DNA from: Motilibacter peucedani
GTDB taxonomy: Bacteria > Actinomycetota > Actinomycetes > Motilibacterales > Motilibacteraceae
Length of the DNA stretch: 64,000 nt
NCBI RefSeq assembly: GCF_003634695.1
Contig: NZ_RBWV01000012.1
Coordinates: 208,012 to 272,011, forward strand
Direction of reading: 5' to 3'
The translations under genes and the position numbers were made by a program. The notes under the pieces are model-generated. The model did no database searches and had not been told where the DNA came from. It worked only from the letters and a program-made list of their open reading frames with translations. The first letter of the stretch is position 1, and each line of letters begins with the position of its first letter. Of this stretch, positions 52,457 through 61,363 are shown one piece after another.

Positions 52457-55400
52457 TCAGAAGCCGAAGGCGCCGGCGATGAGCCCCCAGCCCGCGCCGA
52501 TCGTCGGCACGTCGTCCGCGATGCCGGCCCCGCCGGTGAAGACGTCCTCCACCAGCGTGCCGCCGATGATCAGGATGCCACCGGCCACCGCGACCGGCGC
52601 CACCCAGCCGGGCGCGTGCCAGCCGTCGTCGGACGGGTCCGGCACCGGGTTCGGCACCGGGGACGGGCCAGGGACAGGCACAGGGACAGGCACAGGGACC
52701 GGGACCGGCACAGGGACGGGGACCGGCACAGGGACCGGGACCGGCCGCGGGCCGAAGCGGAAGTAGTACCACAGCATGCCGGGGTTGTCGTAGGAGTTCA
52801 CCGCGAGCTCGCCGGGCGGGTAGGGCACCTGGAACGTCATCATCGTGCCGGCCACGGACCCGGGCCGGTTGGCGAGGTAGCGGCCGAGCTGCGCGAGCGG
52901 CCCGGGCTGCCCGAACTGGCTGGCGGTCTTCACCTCCCAGATCTCGTTGCCGTAGACCAGGTCGGCCCGGCCGGTCCCGCCGTTGGGGCCGGAGCCTGCG
53001 ATCGGCACCTCCATCCGGGCGCCCGGGCGCACCACGCGGATGAAGTAGAACTGCACCGCTGCGTGCTGGGCGCTCCACTCGTCGAGGTCCGGGTTCTGCG
53101 GAGTGCCCGCGGCCACCGCGGCATCCAGGCCGAAGCCGTTGATGTCGCTGTCGCTGACCGGGCTCAGGCCGAGGGGGTCCTGGCGGTCGAGCGGGTCGTT
53201 GGCGGCGTACGCGTACTCGTTCGTCGCGCTCGCCGTCCCGGCCGGCTGGGCCAGCGGGTCGGTCGTGAGCAGCTGCCCGCTCGCCGGGTCGTAGGTGCGC
53301 GCCCGCAGGTGCACGTCGTCGCCGAGCGTCAGCTCGCCGCGGTAGCCCAGGGTGGGCGTCAGCGTGAGGTCCGACAGCGAGAGGTCGATGTCGCTGACGC
53401 CGTAGGGGTCGTAGGCGTGCGAGGCGACCAGGTCGAGGGTCGCCAGCGTCGTGGTCACCGATCCCTGTGCGTCCTTGGCGAAGACGGCGGTCGTCCCGCC
53501 CGGGCGCACCGCGCCGAGCGCGCCGTCCCGGCCGGGGACGAACGTCGTCGTGCGTGCCGCCGTGGTCATGTCGGCGACCTGCGGCACGAGCGAGGTCGGG
53601 TCCCACTCGAGGCTGGTGCTGACCTTCTGGGAACCGCGCGTCACGGCGTAGCCGGTGAGGGTGCCGTCACCGTCGTAGGCGCGCCGCTCGGTCGTGGTCA
53701 GCGCGCCGCGGACCGTGGTGGTCGTGGCGAGCCGGCCGGCCGCGTCGTAGGCGTAGGCGACCGAGCCCTTGGCTGAGGACTGCGAGACCCGGCGCCCGGC
53801 CTTGTCGTAGGCGTACCTCGTGGTGACCCCGCCGACGGTCGAGGTGGCCAGCCGGTGCCCGGAGTCGTAGGTGTAGGTGGTCTTGGCGCTGCCGGACGTG
53901 CTGGCCACCCGGCTGCCGGTCGAGTCGTAGGCCCACGACTCGGTGGTCGGCAGGAACGGGGCGAGGCCGGTGGTGGCGGCGCTCGTGAGCTGGCCCGCGG
54001 CGTCGTAGCCGTAGCGGGTCGTGCCGACCGACGTGGCCGAGCTGGTCACGCGGCCGGCCGCGTCCCGCCGCAGCGCGGTGGTGCCGGCGGCACCGGCCAC
54101 TGCCTGCGCCATGCCCGCCACCTGGCCGTCGGCGTCGTAGGTGAACGAGCGCGACTGCCCGGCGGGCAGGCTCTCCTTGACGACCAGGCCGTCCGCGTCG
54201 AGCGTCCAGGTCGCCGTGCCCCAGACAGGGTGCTTCTCGCCGACGAGGCGGCCGGCGGCGTCGAAGGAGCGGCTCAGGACCTTGCCGTCGGCGTAGGTGC
54301 GCGACGTCTGGCGCCCGGCTGCGTCGTAGGCGAAGCGCAGCGTGCGCCCGCCCGGCAGCACCTGGGTGACGACGTGGCCGTCCGCGTCGTAGGCCCAGCT
54401 CGTCGTGCCGGTCGAGTCGGCCATCGAGGTGCGCCGCCCGGCTGCGTCGTAGGCGTAGGTGACCGCGCTGCCGTCACCGTAGGTGCGGGTGGTGAGCCGC
54501 CCTGCGGCGTCGTAGCCCCGCTGCTCCGTGCGGCCGGTCGCGTCGGTCACCGAGGTGACCTGGCCGGCGAGGTCGTAGCCGTACGTGGTCGCCGAGCCGG
54601 CGCGGTCGGTCGTGCTCAGCAGGCGGCCGGCGTCGTCGTAGGTGCGGCGCTCCGCGGCGCCGGTCGGGTCGACCGTCGAGGTGAGCAGCCCGCCCGTGCG
54701 CTCGTAGCGGGTGGTGCGGCCCAGTGCGTCGGTCGCCGCGGTCAGCTGACCGGCGGCGTCGTGGGCGTAGGTGGTGCGGGCGCCGGTGGGGGACACCAGG
54801 GCGACCAGCGCTCCGCCCGCGTCGAGCTGGCGGGTCTCCTTGGTCCCGTCGGGGCGGGTGGTCGAGACCAGGTGCCCGGCCGCGTCGTAGGCGTACCGCG
54901 TCACGCGGCCCGCGGGGGTCGTCGAGGCGACGGTGAGGCCGTCGCCGTCGTAGGCGGTGCGCTGCACCCCGCCGAGCGCGTCGGTCGCGGTCACCTGGCG
55001 GCCGGCCGCGTCGTAGCCGAAGCGGACGGTGACCCCGGTGGCGTCGGCGACCGAGGAGGGCCGCCCGCCCGGCGTGTAGGTGGTGGTGGTGACCCCGCCG
55101 CCCGGCGCGGTGACCGTGCGGACGCGGCCCGCCGCGTCGTAGGTCGTCGCCGTCGTGCCCCCGTCGGGTGCGACGGCGGAGACCACGTGGTCGCCAGCGT
55201 CGTAGGCCCACCGGCTGGTAGCTCCGGCCGGGTCGGTCTGCGAGACGAGGCGCCCCTTGGCGTCGAAGGACTGCCGGGTCACGCGGCCCAGCGGGTCGGT
55301 GACGGTGGCGACGTGCCCGCGGGCGTCATAGGTGTAGCGGGTGACACCGCCGGTCGCGTCGGTAGCGGTCTCGAGCCGGCCGAGCGCGCCGTAGTGGTAG

Positions 55401-57748
55401 GTCGTGGTGTCACCACGGGGACCGACCTTCTCGGTGACGTGCCCCGCGGCGTCGTAGCTCGAGGTGGTCACCTGGCCCAGGGGGTCGGTGGTGGAGACCA
55501 GGCGGCCCGCGTCGTCGTAGGCCGAGGTGGTCTTCCCGCCGGTCGGGCTGGTGACGGTCAGGACGTGGCCGGCGGCGTCGAAGGTGTAGCGCGAGGTGCC
55601 GACGCCGTCGCCCGCCGACGTGGTGCGCCCTAGCGCGTCGTAGGTGAAGCTCGTCGTGCGACCCGCCGGCGAGGTCTGGGACACGACCCGGCCCGCGGCG
55701 TCGCGGGTGTAGGTGGTGCGTCCGCCGGCGCCGTCGGTGTGCGCGACGACCTGGCGGCGGGCGTCGTAGGTGAACGTCTCGGTCACGCCGTCGGGGTCGG
55801 TGACGCTGCGCACCAGCCCGTCACGGACGTCGGCCGTGGTCACACCGCCGTCGGGCGCGGTGGTGCGCGAGGCGACCCGCTCGTCGCCGTCGTAGGCGTA
55901 GGTCGTCACCGCGCCGGTGGGCAGGGTGTAGGACGTCACGCGCCCCAGCGAGTCGTAGGCCCACCGCGTGACGCCGCCGACCTCGTCGGTCGAGCTCAGC
56001 AGGTGGCCCGCGTCGTCGTAGGTGGCCGCTTCCGTGGAGCCGACCCGGTCCTGCACGCCGACGAGGTTGCCGGTCGAGTCGTAGGTGCGGCTCGCGACGC
56101 CACCCGCGGCGTCCGTGACGCTGGTCGGGTGGCCGGAGGTGTCGTGGGCGATCGTCGTGGTCTCACCGGTGGCCGTGTCGGTCACCCGGGTCACGCCGTC
56201 GATGTCGTCGTAGGCGAAGGAGACGGCGTTGGTCGGCGTGGTCTGGCTCAGCACCCGGCCGGAGGTGTCGTAGGTGCTGGTCATCACCGAACGGCCGTCG
56301 GGCCCGGTCTCGCCGAGCAGGTGGCCGGCGGCGTCGTAGGCGTAGGCGGTGATGCCGCCCGCGGGGTCGGTGACCGACGTGAGGTCGTCACCGGTGTAGC
56401 CGTAGGCGACCGAACGGCCGTCGCCGGCGGTGACCGACACGAGGTGCCCGGCCGCGTCGTGCGCCAGCGCCAGCGTCGCACCGGTGCTGCTGTCGAGGGA
56501 GGCGATGCGCCCGTCCGTGTCCCGGCGCAGCGTCACGCTCTCGCCGGTCCAGTCGGACATCGCCGCCAGGTCGCCGGAGGCCGCGAACCGCCAGGTGCGC
56601 CCGTCCGCGAAGAGCACCGCGTAGGTGCCGTCGAGCTCGTGCGTCAGCGTCCCCGCGAAGTCCTCCGGGTGCGCCCAGCCGCCCCCTGCCTGCGGGGTGA
56701 AGGGGACGGTGCGCCCGTCGGCGTCGGTCAGCTCGACGGTCCCCGCGTCACGCTCGTCGACGCGTACGCCCTCGAGGCTCGACCAACCGCGACCGAGGGA
56801 GCCGGAGCGGGTGTCGCGGGAGTTGTAGGTGCGCTGCCAGCTCATGCCGAACAGCCCCGACCCTGCGTCCAGGTCCGTGGCGGAGTCGGTCAGGTTGCCC
56901 GTGGCGGTGTTGACGGGGTCGCTGACGTAGAACGAGCCCGGGCGCGCGCCGTAGAGCTCGTCGGGGCGGCGCTCGATGTAGTTGGGTGAGCCGTTGCGGA
57001 TCGAGAAGACGTAGCGGCCGAGCACGGCGCTGCCACGGTCGCCGTTCGCGAGTCCCGTGGTCGGGTTCGAGTCGAGCAGGGCGCCGTTGGTGCCCGAACC
57101 GGGCAGCTCGTAGGACGTCTCGGCGCTCCCCGAGCCGCTCGAGAAGCCCGCGTAGGCGGAGCTCCCGCCCAGCCCGCCGGAGCCACCGGACGCGTCGCCG
57201 GTCTCCCACTGGATGGAGTCGTAGTCGAAGACGATGTCGAAGTCGCCGTTGCCGCGGTCGGCCCGCTCGACCAGGAGCAGCTGGAACGTGTTGAGCTTGT
57301 CGATGGCGTTGGGGAAGTAGCCGACCCGCGGCCACGAGACGCAGAAGGCCCGGTGCCCCTCGTAGGTCGTGACCCCGTAGGACGTCTGCCCCTCGCCGCC
57401 ACGGGTGTCCACGTCGGCGAAGAACGGCGCGATGATCGGCCGGTAGGTCGCCACCAGTCCGAACGGGGTGTAGGTGCTCATCGGCTCGTCGAAGGTGATG
57501 TTGCCGTTGTTGTTGACGAAGACCTTCGAGTAGCCCTGGCCGTAGAAGTTCAGGGTGAAAGGCAGGTCCACGAGCGCCGAGGAGCCGTCGTCGTTGCGCG
57601 GGATCACCGTGTCGGTGCAGCCGGGCAGGTCGACGACCGCTCCGACGGCGGCCTGTGCGGCGGGCGCCGCCACGGTCAGGCCGGCGGCGACCAGCGCGCC
57701 GGTGAGCAGCGGGCCCGCGAAGGCGCGTCGAAGCAGACTGCGGTGCAC
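52457..57748 (-). CDS. secreted RHS polymorphic toxin with NIDO domain and nuclease tip
   Basis: A 1763-residue protein from GTG 57748, with a signal peptide (about 1-35, LLTGALVAAGLTVAAPAAQA). A NIDO (nidogen-like) adhesion domain (about 40-275; NITFDEP, FFADVDTRGG, FQLLLVERADRGNGDFDI) is followed by a DUF6531-type region (about 290-420) and about forty YD/RHS repeats (about 420-1460, TTYAYDAAGR-type). The RHS core end motif is near 1480-1525 (YDPASGQLLTTDPL and DPLGLSP). After it comes a variable toxin domain (about 1533-1663) with ADLVYGNEIWEVKTAS, a PD-(D/E)XK nuclease pattern, then a Val-Pro repeat and a hydrophobic C-terminus. The immunity gene follows. It probably kills neighbouring cells by cutting DNA or RNA. 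Confidence 0.9.
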   Translation of the reverse strand: MHRSLLRRAFAGPLLTGALVAAGLTVAAPAAQAAVGAVVDLPGCTDTVIPRNDDGSSALVDLPFTLNFYGQGYSKVFVNNNGNITFDEPMSTYTPFGLVATYRPIIAPFFADVDTRGGEGQTSYGVTTYEGHRAFCVSWPRVGYFPNAIDKLNTFQLLLVERADRGNGDFDIVFDYDSIQWETGDASGGSGGLGGSSAYAGFSSGSGSAETSYELPGSGTNGALLDSNPTTGLANGDRGSAVLGRYVFSIRNGSPNYIERRPDELYGARPGSFYVSDPVNTATGNLTDSATDLDAGSGLFGMSWQRTYNSRDTRSGSLGRGWSSLEGVRVDERDAGTVELTDADGRTVPFTPQAGGGWAHPEDFAGTLTHELDGTYAVLFADGRTWRFAASGDLAAMSDWTGESVTLRRDTDGRIASLDSSTGATLALAHDAAGHLVSVTAGDGRSVAYGYTGDDLTSVTDPAGGITAYAYDAAGHLLGETGPDGRSVMTSTYDTSGRVLSQTTPTNAVSFAYDDIDGVTRVTDTATGETTTIAHDTSGHPTSVTDAAGGVASRTYDSTGNLVGVQDRVGSTEAATYDDAGHLLSSTDEVGGVTRWAYDSLGRVTSYTLPTGAVTTYAYDGDERVASRTTAPDGGVTTADVRDGLVRSVTDPDGVTETFTYDARRQVVAHTDGAGGRTTYTRDAAGRVVSQTSPAGRTTSFTYDALGRTTSAGDGVGTSRYTFDAAGHVLTVTSPTGGKTTSAYDDAGRLVSTTDPLGQVTTSSYDAAGHVTEKVGPRGDTTTYHYGALGRLETATDATGGVTRYTYDARGHVATVTDPLGRVTRQSFDAKGRLVSQTDPAGATSRWAYDAGDHVVSAVAPDGGTTATTYDAAGRVRTVTAPGGGVTTTTYTPGGRPSSVADATGVTVRFGYDAAGRQVTATDALGGVQRTAYDGDGLTVASTTPAGRVTRYAYDAAGHLVSTTRPDGTKETRQLDAGGALVALVSPTGARTTYAHDAAGQLTAATDALGRTTRYERTGGLLTSTVDPTGAAERRTYDDAGRLLSTTDRAGSATTYGYDLAGQVTSVTDATGRTEQRGYDAAGRLTTRTYGDGSAVTYAYDAAGRRTSMADSTGTTSWAYDADGHVVTQVLPGGRTLRFAYDAAGRQTSRTYADGKVLSRSFDAAGRLVGEKHPVWGTATWTLDADGLVVKESLPAGQSRSFTYDADGQVAGMAQAVAGAAGTTALRRDAAGRVTSSATSVGTTRYGYDAAGQLTSAATTGLAPFLPTTESWAYDSTGSRVASTSGSAKTTYTYDSGHRLATSTVGGVTTRYAYDKAGRRVSQSSAKGSVAYAYDAAGRLATTTTVRGALTTTERRAYDGDGTLTGYAVTRGSQKVSTSLEWDPTSLVPQVADMTTAARTTTFVPGRDGALGAVRPGGTTAVFAKDAQGSVTTTLATLDLVASHAYDPYGVSDIDLSLSDLTLTPTLGYRGELTLGDDVHLRARTYDPASGQLLTTDPLAQPAGTASATNEYAYAANDPLDRQDPLGLSPVSDSDINGFGLDAAVAAGTPQNPDLDEWSAQHAAVQFYFIRVVRPGARMEVPIAGSGPNGGTGRADLVYGNEIWEVKTASQFGQPGPLAQLGRYLANRPGSVAGTMMTFQVPYPPGELAVNSYDNPGMLWYYFRFGPRPVPVPVPVPVPVPVPVPVPVPVPVPGPSPVPNPVPDPSDDGWHAPGWVAPVAVAGGILIIGGTLVEDVFTGGAGIADDVPTIGAGWGLIAGAFGF
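52662..52745 (-). repeat. coding repeat for (Val-Pro)n in the RHS toxin
   Basis: Tandem 6-base units (plus-strand forms GGGACC, GGCACA and similar) encode alternating valine and proline, about 14 dipeptides. The tract forms a rigid linker between the nuclease domain and the hydrophobic tail. Confidence 0.85.
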
Positions 57749-57852
57749 GGGATCCCCCTGGTCGTCTTCCCGGACGGGAGCAGTACGGTCGCACGGCGCC
57801 ACGGGTCTGGGAAGGGCTTTCGCCAGATCTGTGGATCCTCTTTCGGGGGAAG

Positions 57853-57858
57853 TAGGCT
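57853..57858 (+). promoter_or_regulatory. -10 box TAGGCT of the small conserved gene
   Basis: TAGGCT ends 6 bases before ATG 57865 with no ribosome site between, another probable leaderless start. Confidence 0.5.
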
Positions 57859-57864
57859 CGCAGC

Positions 57865-58266
57865 ATGGTGAGCTTCGAGCTGGCGCTGCGCCTGCGCGAC
57901 GCGGGACTCCGGTGGGAGCCCCGGAGCGGTGACCGCTTCGTGCTGCAAGGCCCCGAGATGATCGACGACGTCTTCGTGCTGGCCAACATGGTCGCCGACG
58001 TGCACCACTTCAACGAGGGTCCGGTCATCGGGTTCAACGGCACCACCGAGTGGGCGCTCGACAGCGTGAGCAAGGACGACGCGCTGTGGCTGCCCGACGA
58101 GGAGCAGCTGCGCGAGCGGCTCGGCGCCGAGTTCGTGCGCCTCGAGCGCGACGGCGATGCCTTCCGCGTGGTGCTGCGCAGCGGCGCCACCGTCTCGGGC
58201 GAGGCGGCCGACGAGGCCTACGCACTGGCCCTGCTCGAGCTGATCGAGCCCGGTGCCTCCGGCTGA
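57865..58266 (+). CDS. conserved hypothetical protein, 133 residues
   Basis: A small acidic soluble protein that begins MVSFELALRLRDAGLRWEPRSGDRFVL and has MIDDVFVLANMVADVHHF and WALDSVSKDDALWLPDEEQLRERL. Related proteins occur in many actinobacteria as conserved proteins without a known role. It overlaps the pirin gene by 14 bases, so the two are coupled. It diverges from the RHS toxin gene, and the start lies 116 bases from that gene. Confidence 0.8.
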   Translation: MVSFELALRLRDAGLRWEPRSGDRFVLQGPEMIDDVFVLANMVADVHHFNEGPVIGFNGTTEWALDSVSKDDALWLPDEEQLRERLGAEFVRLERDGDAFRVVLRSGATVSGEAADEAYALALLELIEPGASG

Positions 58267-58843
58267 GCCGGTCGTGCACCGCTCGGCCGACCGCTTCGTG
58301 ACGCGGCAGCCGGGCATCGAGTCGCGTCACTCGTTCTCCTACGGCCCGCACTACGACCCGGCCAACATCTCGTTCGGGCCGCTGCTCGCCTTCAACGACG
58401 AGCGGATCGCCCCCGGGGCCGGCTTCCCCGAGCACCGGCACGCGGCCATCGAGATCGCGACCTACGTCGTGTCCGGCCAACTGGCACACGGTGGTCCGCA
58501 CCCGAGCGTCCTGCGGGCCGGCGAGACGGCCTGGCTCGACGCTGCTGGCGGGGTGGTGCACTCCGAGATCAACGCCTCGGCACTCGAACCGCTGCGCTTC
58601 CTGCAGTCCTGGCTCGTGCCTGGCACCGGTCGGGTCGAGCCGCTCCTCGTGCCGCTCGCTGACCGCGAGGAGTTTCCGTTGCCGAGCAACGCTTTCGTGC
58701 ACGTGTTCGTCGTAGACGGCTCGGGCGAGCTGCCGTCCGGCGCGCGGCTCGACGCCGGTGATGCGGTGCGCTGCCGAGAGGTACGCAGTGGCTCGTTCAC
58801 CGCCGGTCCGGACGGTGCGCTGCTGCACGTGTGGGTGCTCTAG
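58253..58843 (+). CDS. pirin-family bicupin
   Basis: A 196-residue pirin. The metal-binding N-terminal cupin is intact: ESRHSFSYGPHYDPANISFGPL, then GFPEHRHAAIEIATYVVSGQLAH, with GVVHSEINAS later. Pirins of the YhhW type oxidise quercetin or act as iron-linked regulators; the role here is unknown. GTG 58253 lies inside the end of the preceding gene. Its stop shares the CTAG tetranucleotide with the stop of the convergent response regulator gene. Confidence 0.9.
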   Translation: MPPAEPVVHRSADRFVTRQPGIESRHSFSYGPHYDPANISFGPLLAFNDERIAPGAGFPEHRHAAIEIATYVVSGQLAHGGPHPSVLRAGETAWLDAAGGVVHSEINASALEPLRFLQSWLVPGTGRVEPLLVPLADREEFPLPSNAFVHVFVVDGSGELPSGARLDAGDAVRCREVRSGSFTAGPDGALLHVWVL

Positions 58844-59460
58844 CTGCCGAGCAGCCAGCCGTTCTCGAGCGCGATGCGCACCGCTTCGGCGCGCGTGCGG
58901 GCGCCGGTCTTGCCCATCGCCGAGGACAGGTGGTTGCGCACCGTGCCCTCCGAGAGGTGCAGCGCGCGGGAGAGGTCGGCCACCGTACCGCCCTCGCGCG
59001 CGGCACCGAGGACGTCGCTCTCGCGCTGCGTCAGCGGGCTGCTGCCGCTGGCGAGCGACTCCGCGGCCAGCGCGGGGTCGACGACGCGGAGACCGGCACG
59101 GATGCGGCGTACGGCGTCGGCGAGCTGTGCCGCGGGGGTGTCCTTGACGACGAACCCGCTCGCACCGGCCTCCATCGCCCGGCGCAGGTAGCCGGGGCGT
59201 CCGAACGTCGTCACGACCAGCACGCGGCACGACGGCAGCGCCGCACGCAGGGCGGCCGTGGCGGCGATGCCGTCGAGCCCGGGCATCTCGATGTCGAGCA
59301 GGGCCACGTCGGGACGCGACTCGAGGGCGGCAGCGACCACGGCGTCGCCGCTGCCGACCTCGGCGACGACCTCGAGGTCGGGCTCCAGGGCGAGCAGAGC
59401 GGCCAGCGCACCCCGGACCAGCGCCTGGTCGTCGGCGAGCAGCAGGCGGATCGAGCTCAC
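58840..59460 (-). CDS. NarL/LuxR-family response regulator
   Basis: A 206-residue regulator. The receiver (about 1-120) has LLADDQALVRGAL, the phospho-acceptor in VALLDIEMPGLDG, and lysine in GFVVKDTPA. The LuxR helix-turn-helix (about 140-200) has LTQRESDVLGAA and LHLSEGTVRNHLSSAMGK. GTG 59460 overlaps the kinase stop as GTGA. It is the last gene of an ABC transporter-kinase-regulator operon and probably controls that operon or a membrane-lipid response, as DesR does. Confidence 0.95.
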   Translation of the reverse strand: MSSIRLLLADDQALVRGALAALLALEPDLEVVAEVGSGDAVVAAALESRPDVALLDIEMPGLDGIAATAALRAALPSCRVLVVTTFGRPGYLRRAMEAGASGFVVKDTPAAQLADAVRRIRAGLRVVDPALAAESLASGSSPLTQRESDVLGAAREGGTVADLSRALHLSEGTVRNHLSSAMGKTGARTRAEAVRIALENGWLLGS

Positions 59461-60581
59461 GCGCGCGCCGCCGGCAGCTCGACCCGCAGGGCGAACCCGC
59501 CGCTCTCGCTCGCGCGCCCGACGGCCACCTCGCCGCCGGCCTGGCGCACCCGCTCGCGGAGCCCGGCGAGCCCGCTGCCTGCGCCGCCCCCTGGGCAGGG
59601 TCCCCGTCCGTCGTCGACGATCTCGACCCCGTCGGCGCGCACCCGCACCCGGCAGTGCCGTGCACCGCTGTGCCGCACGACGTTGGTCACGCCCTCGCGC
59701 ACGGCCCAGCCGAAGAGCTCGCGCCGGCTGCCGGGGACCTCGTCGACCGCTGTCGGCAGGTCGGCCTCGATGCCGGCGCCGGCCAGGGCGGCCCGGGCGC
59801 CCGCGATCTCGCCGGTGAGCGTGACGGTGCGCTGGCCCGAGATGGTCGCCCGGACGTCGGTGAGCGCCTCGCGCGAGAGCCGCTCGATGTCGTGCACCTC
59901 CGCGGCGACCCTGGTCGGGTCGGCCTCGAGCAGGCGGCCGGCGAGCTCGGCCTTCACCGTGATGACCGTGAGCGAGTGCCCGAGGATGTCGTGCAGGTCG
60001 CGGGCCATGCGGCTGCGCTCCTCCGCGACGGCCAGGCGGGCGATCTCCTCGTGGGCGTGGGCGAGCTGCCGGTTGCGCTCGACCACCTTGAGGACACCGC
60101 CGGTGGCCACCGCGGCGAGCACTGTGCCGAGCAGCACGCCCCCGTCGGTGGACCACCCCGGCACCAGCACCTGCGCCAGCCAGGCGCTCGCGAGCAGCAG
60201 CGCCAGCGCCACCAGGCGGTGCACCCGCGGCAGCAGCAGCATCACCGAGGCGGCGAGGTAGACGGTGGTCGCCAGGCCGTCCTCGCCGGCACCGGGGAGC
60301 GTGAGGAGAGCGAGCCCCGTCATGCCAGCCACTGCGTACCACCCGCGCGGCGTCACCTCGACGCCGCTACGGATCGCGGTGCGGCCCCATCGGAAGACCA
60401 GCAGGTAGGTGACCGCGAAGACCGTCAAGGCGGTCAGCGAGACCCACCTGGCGACGACCGAGGGCGAGTGCCACGAGGCGGCGAACGCCTGCTGCAGGTA
60501 GACCAGCCACACGGCGGCGAAGACCCAGCGCAGACGCGGCGGCGGCTCCAGCACCCCCATCGACTGCGCGCCGCCGGTCAT
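59457..60581 (-). CDS. DesK-like sensor histidine kinase
   Basis: A 374-residue kinase. The N-terminus (about 15-145) holds about five membrane helices and no extracellular domain. The HisKA_3 phospho-acceptor lies in ERSRMARDLHDILGHSLTVI, and the HATPase domain has EGVTNVVRHSGA, DDGRGPCPGGG and GLAGLRERV. It starts at ATG 60581, overlapping the permease stop as ATGA. In this class the kinase senses membrane state or the transporter itself. Confidence 0.95.
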   Translation of the reverse strand: MTGGAQSMGVLEPPPRLRWVFAAVWLVYLQQAFAASWHSPSVVARWVSLTALTVFAVTYLLVFRWGRTAIRSGVEVTPRGWYAVAGMTGLALLTLPGAGEDGLATTVYLAASVMLLLPRVHRLVALALLLASAWLAQVLVPGWSTDGGVLLGTVLAAVATGGVLKVVERNRQLAHAHEEIARLAVAEERSRMARDLHDILGHSLTVITVKAELAGRLLEADPTRVAAEVHDIERLSREALTDVRATISGQRTVTLTGEIAGARAALAGAGIEADLPTAVDEVPGSRRELFGWAVREGVTNVVRHSGARHCRVRVRADGVEIVDDGRGPCPGGGAGSGLAGLRERVRQAGGEVAVGRASESGGFALRVELPAARA

Positions 60582-61363
60582 GCCCGCGCGGTGTCGCGAC
60601 GGAAGAGCCGGGCGGCGAGCCAGGCGAACACCGATCCCCACAGCACCACGTTAGCGACCAGGCCGATGCCCACGTGCTGCCCGGTGAGCGGAGACCGTGC
60701 GATGCTCGAGACGCCGTAGACGGGCAGGAGCCGGGCGAGCTCACGCATGCTGGGGGACATCGACTCCAGCGGCCAGAACAGCCCGCCGAGCATGGCCAGC
60801 ACGGCCAGCAGCGGCCCGACCACCTGCATGGCGTTGTCGCTCGTGAGCAGGTAGCCGACCGAGAGGCCGAGCGCGGCGAAGACCAGTGCGCCCAGCTCGG
60901 CCCCTGCCCACACCGCCAGCCAGTCGAGGGCCGCCATGCGCACCCCACGCAGTGCGCCGGCCGCGAGCGTCAGCGCCGCCGACGCCGACGACAGGGCCAG
61001 CGCGCTGAGCACCTTCGCCGCGACGTAGGCGCCGGGCCGCAGCGGGGTCAGGCGCAGCTGGCGGGTCCAGCCCTGCGCCCGCTCGGCGCTCACGGCGGCG
61101 CCCGTGCTGGTCGCCGCGACCATGGCGCCATAGACCGCGAAGCTGACCAGCGCGTACGCGTCTCCCGGCACCCCGGCGACGGTGCTGGCGTGCTGCGGCG
61201 CGCCGACGCTCAGGAAGAGCACCACGGGCAGGACGAGCGTGAAGACCACGACGCGCCGGTTGCGCAGCTGGCGGCGCAGCTCGGTGCGGACCAGGGTCGG
61301 GCTGAGCCCGCCGAGGCGGGGGAGGGTGCGCGGTGCGCGGTCCTCGAGGGTGAGGGCGGTCAT
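60578..61363 (-). CDS. ABC-2 type transporter permease
   Basis: A 261-residue membrane protein with six predicted helices. The pattern FTLVLPVVLFLSVG, AVSAERAQGWTRQLRLTPLRP and ALGLSVGYLLTSDNAM matches ABC-2 exporter permeases of the drug or lantibiotic type. ATG 61363 overlaps the ATPase stop and its own stop overlaps the kinase start, so all four genes are coupled. The substrate is unknown. Confidence 0.94.
   Translation of the reverse strand: MTALTLEDRAPRTLPRLGGLSPTLVRTELRRQLRNRRVVVFTLVLPVVLFLSVGAPQHASTVAGVPGDAYALVSFAVYGAMVAATSTGAAVSAERAQGWTRQLRLTPLRPGAYVAAKVLSALALSSASAALTLAAGALRGVRMAALDWLAVWAGAELGALVFAALGLSVGYLLTSDNAMQVVGPLLAVLAMLGGLFWPLESMSPSMRELARLLPVYGVSSIARSPLTGQHVGIGLVANVVLWGSVFAWLAARLFRRDTARA

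Noticed and set aside
52900..56800. Regular repeats suggestive of a CRISPR array or satellite
   Set aside because: They are the degenerate YD repeats of the RHS protein, spaced by coding sequence and diverged at the DNA level; no constant repeat-spacer pattern.
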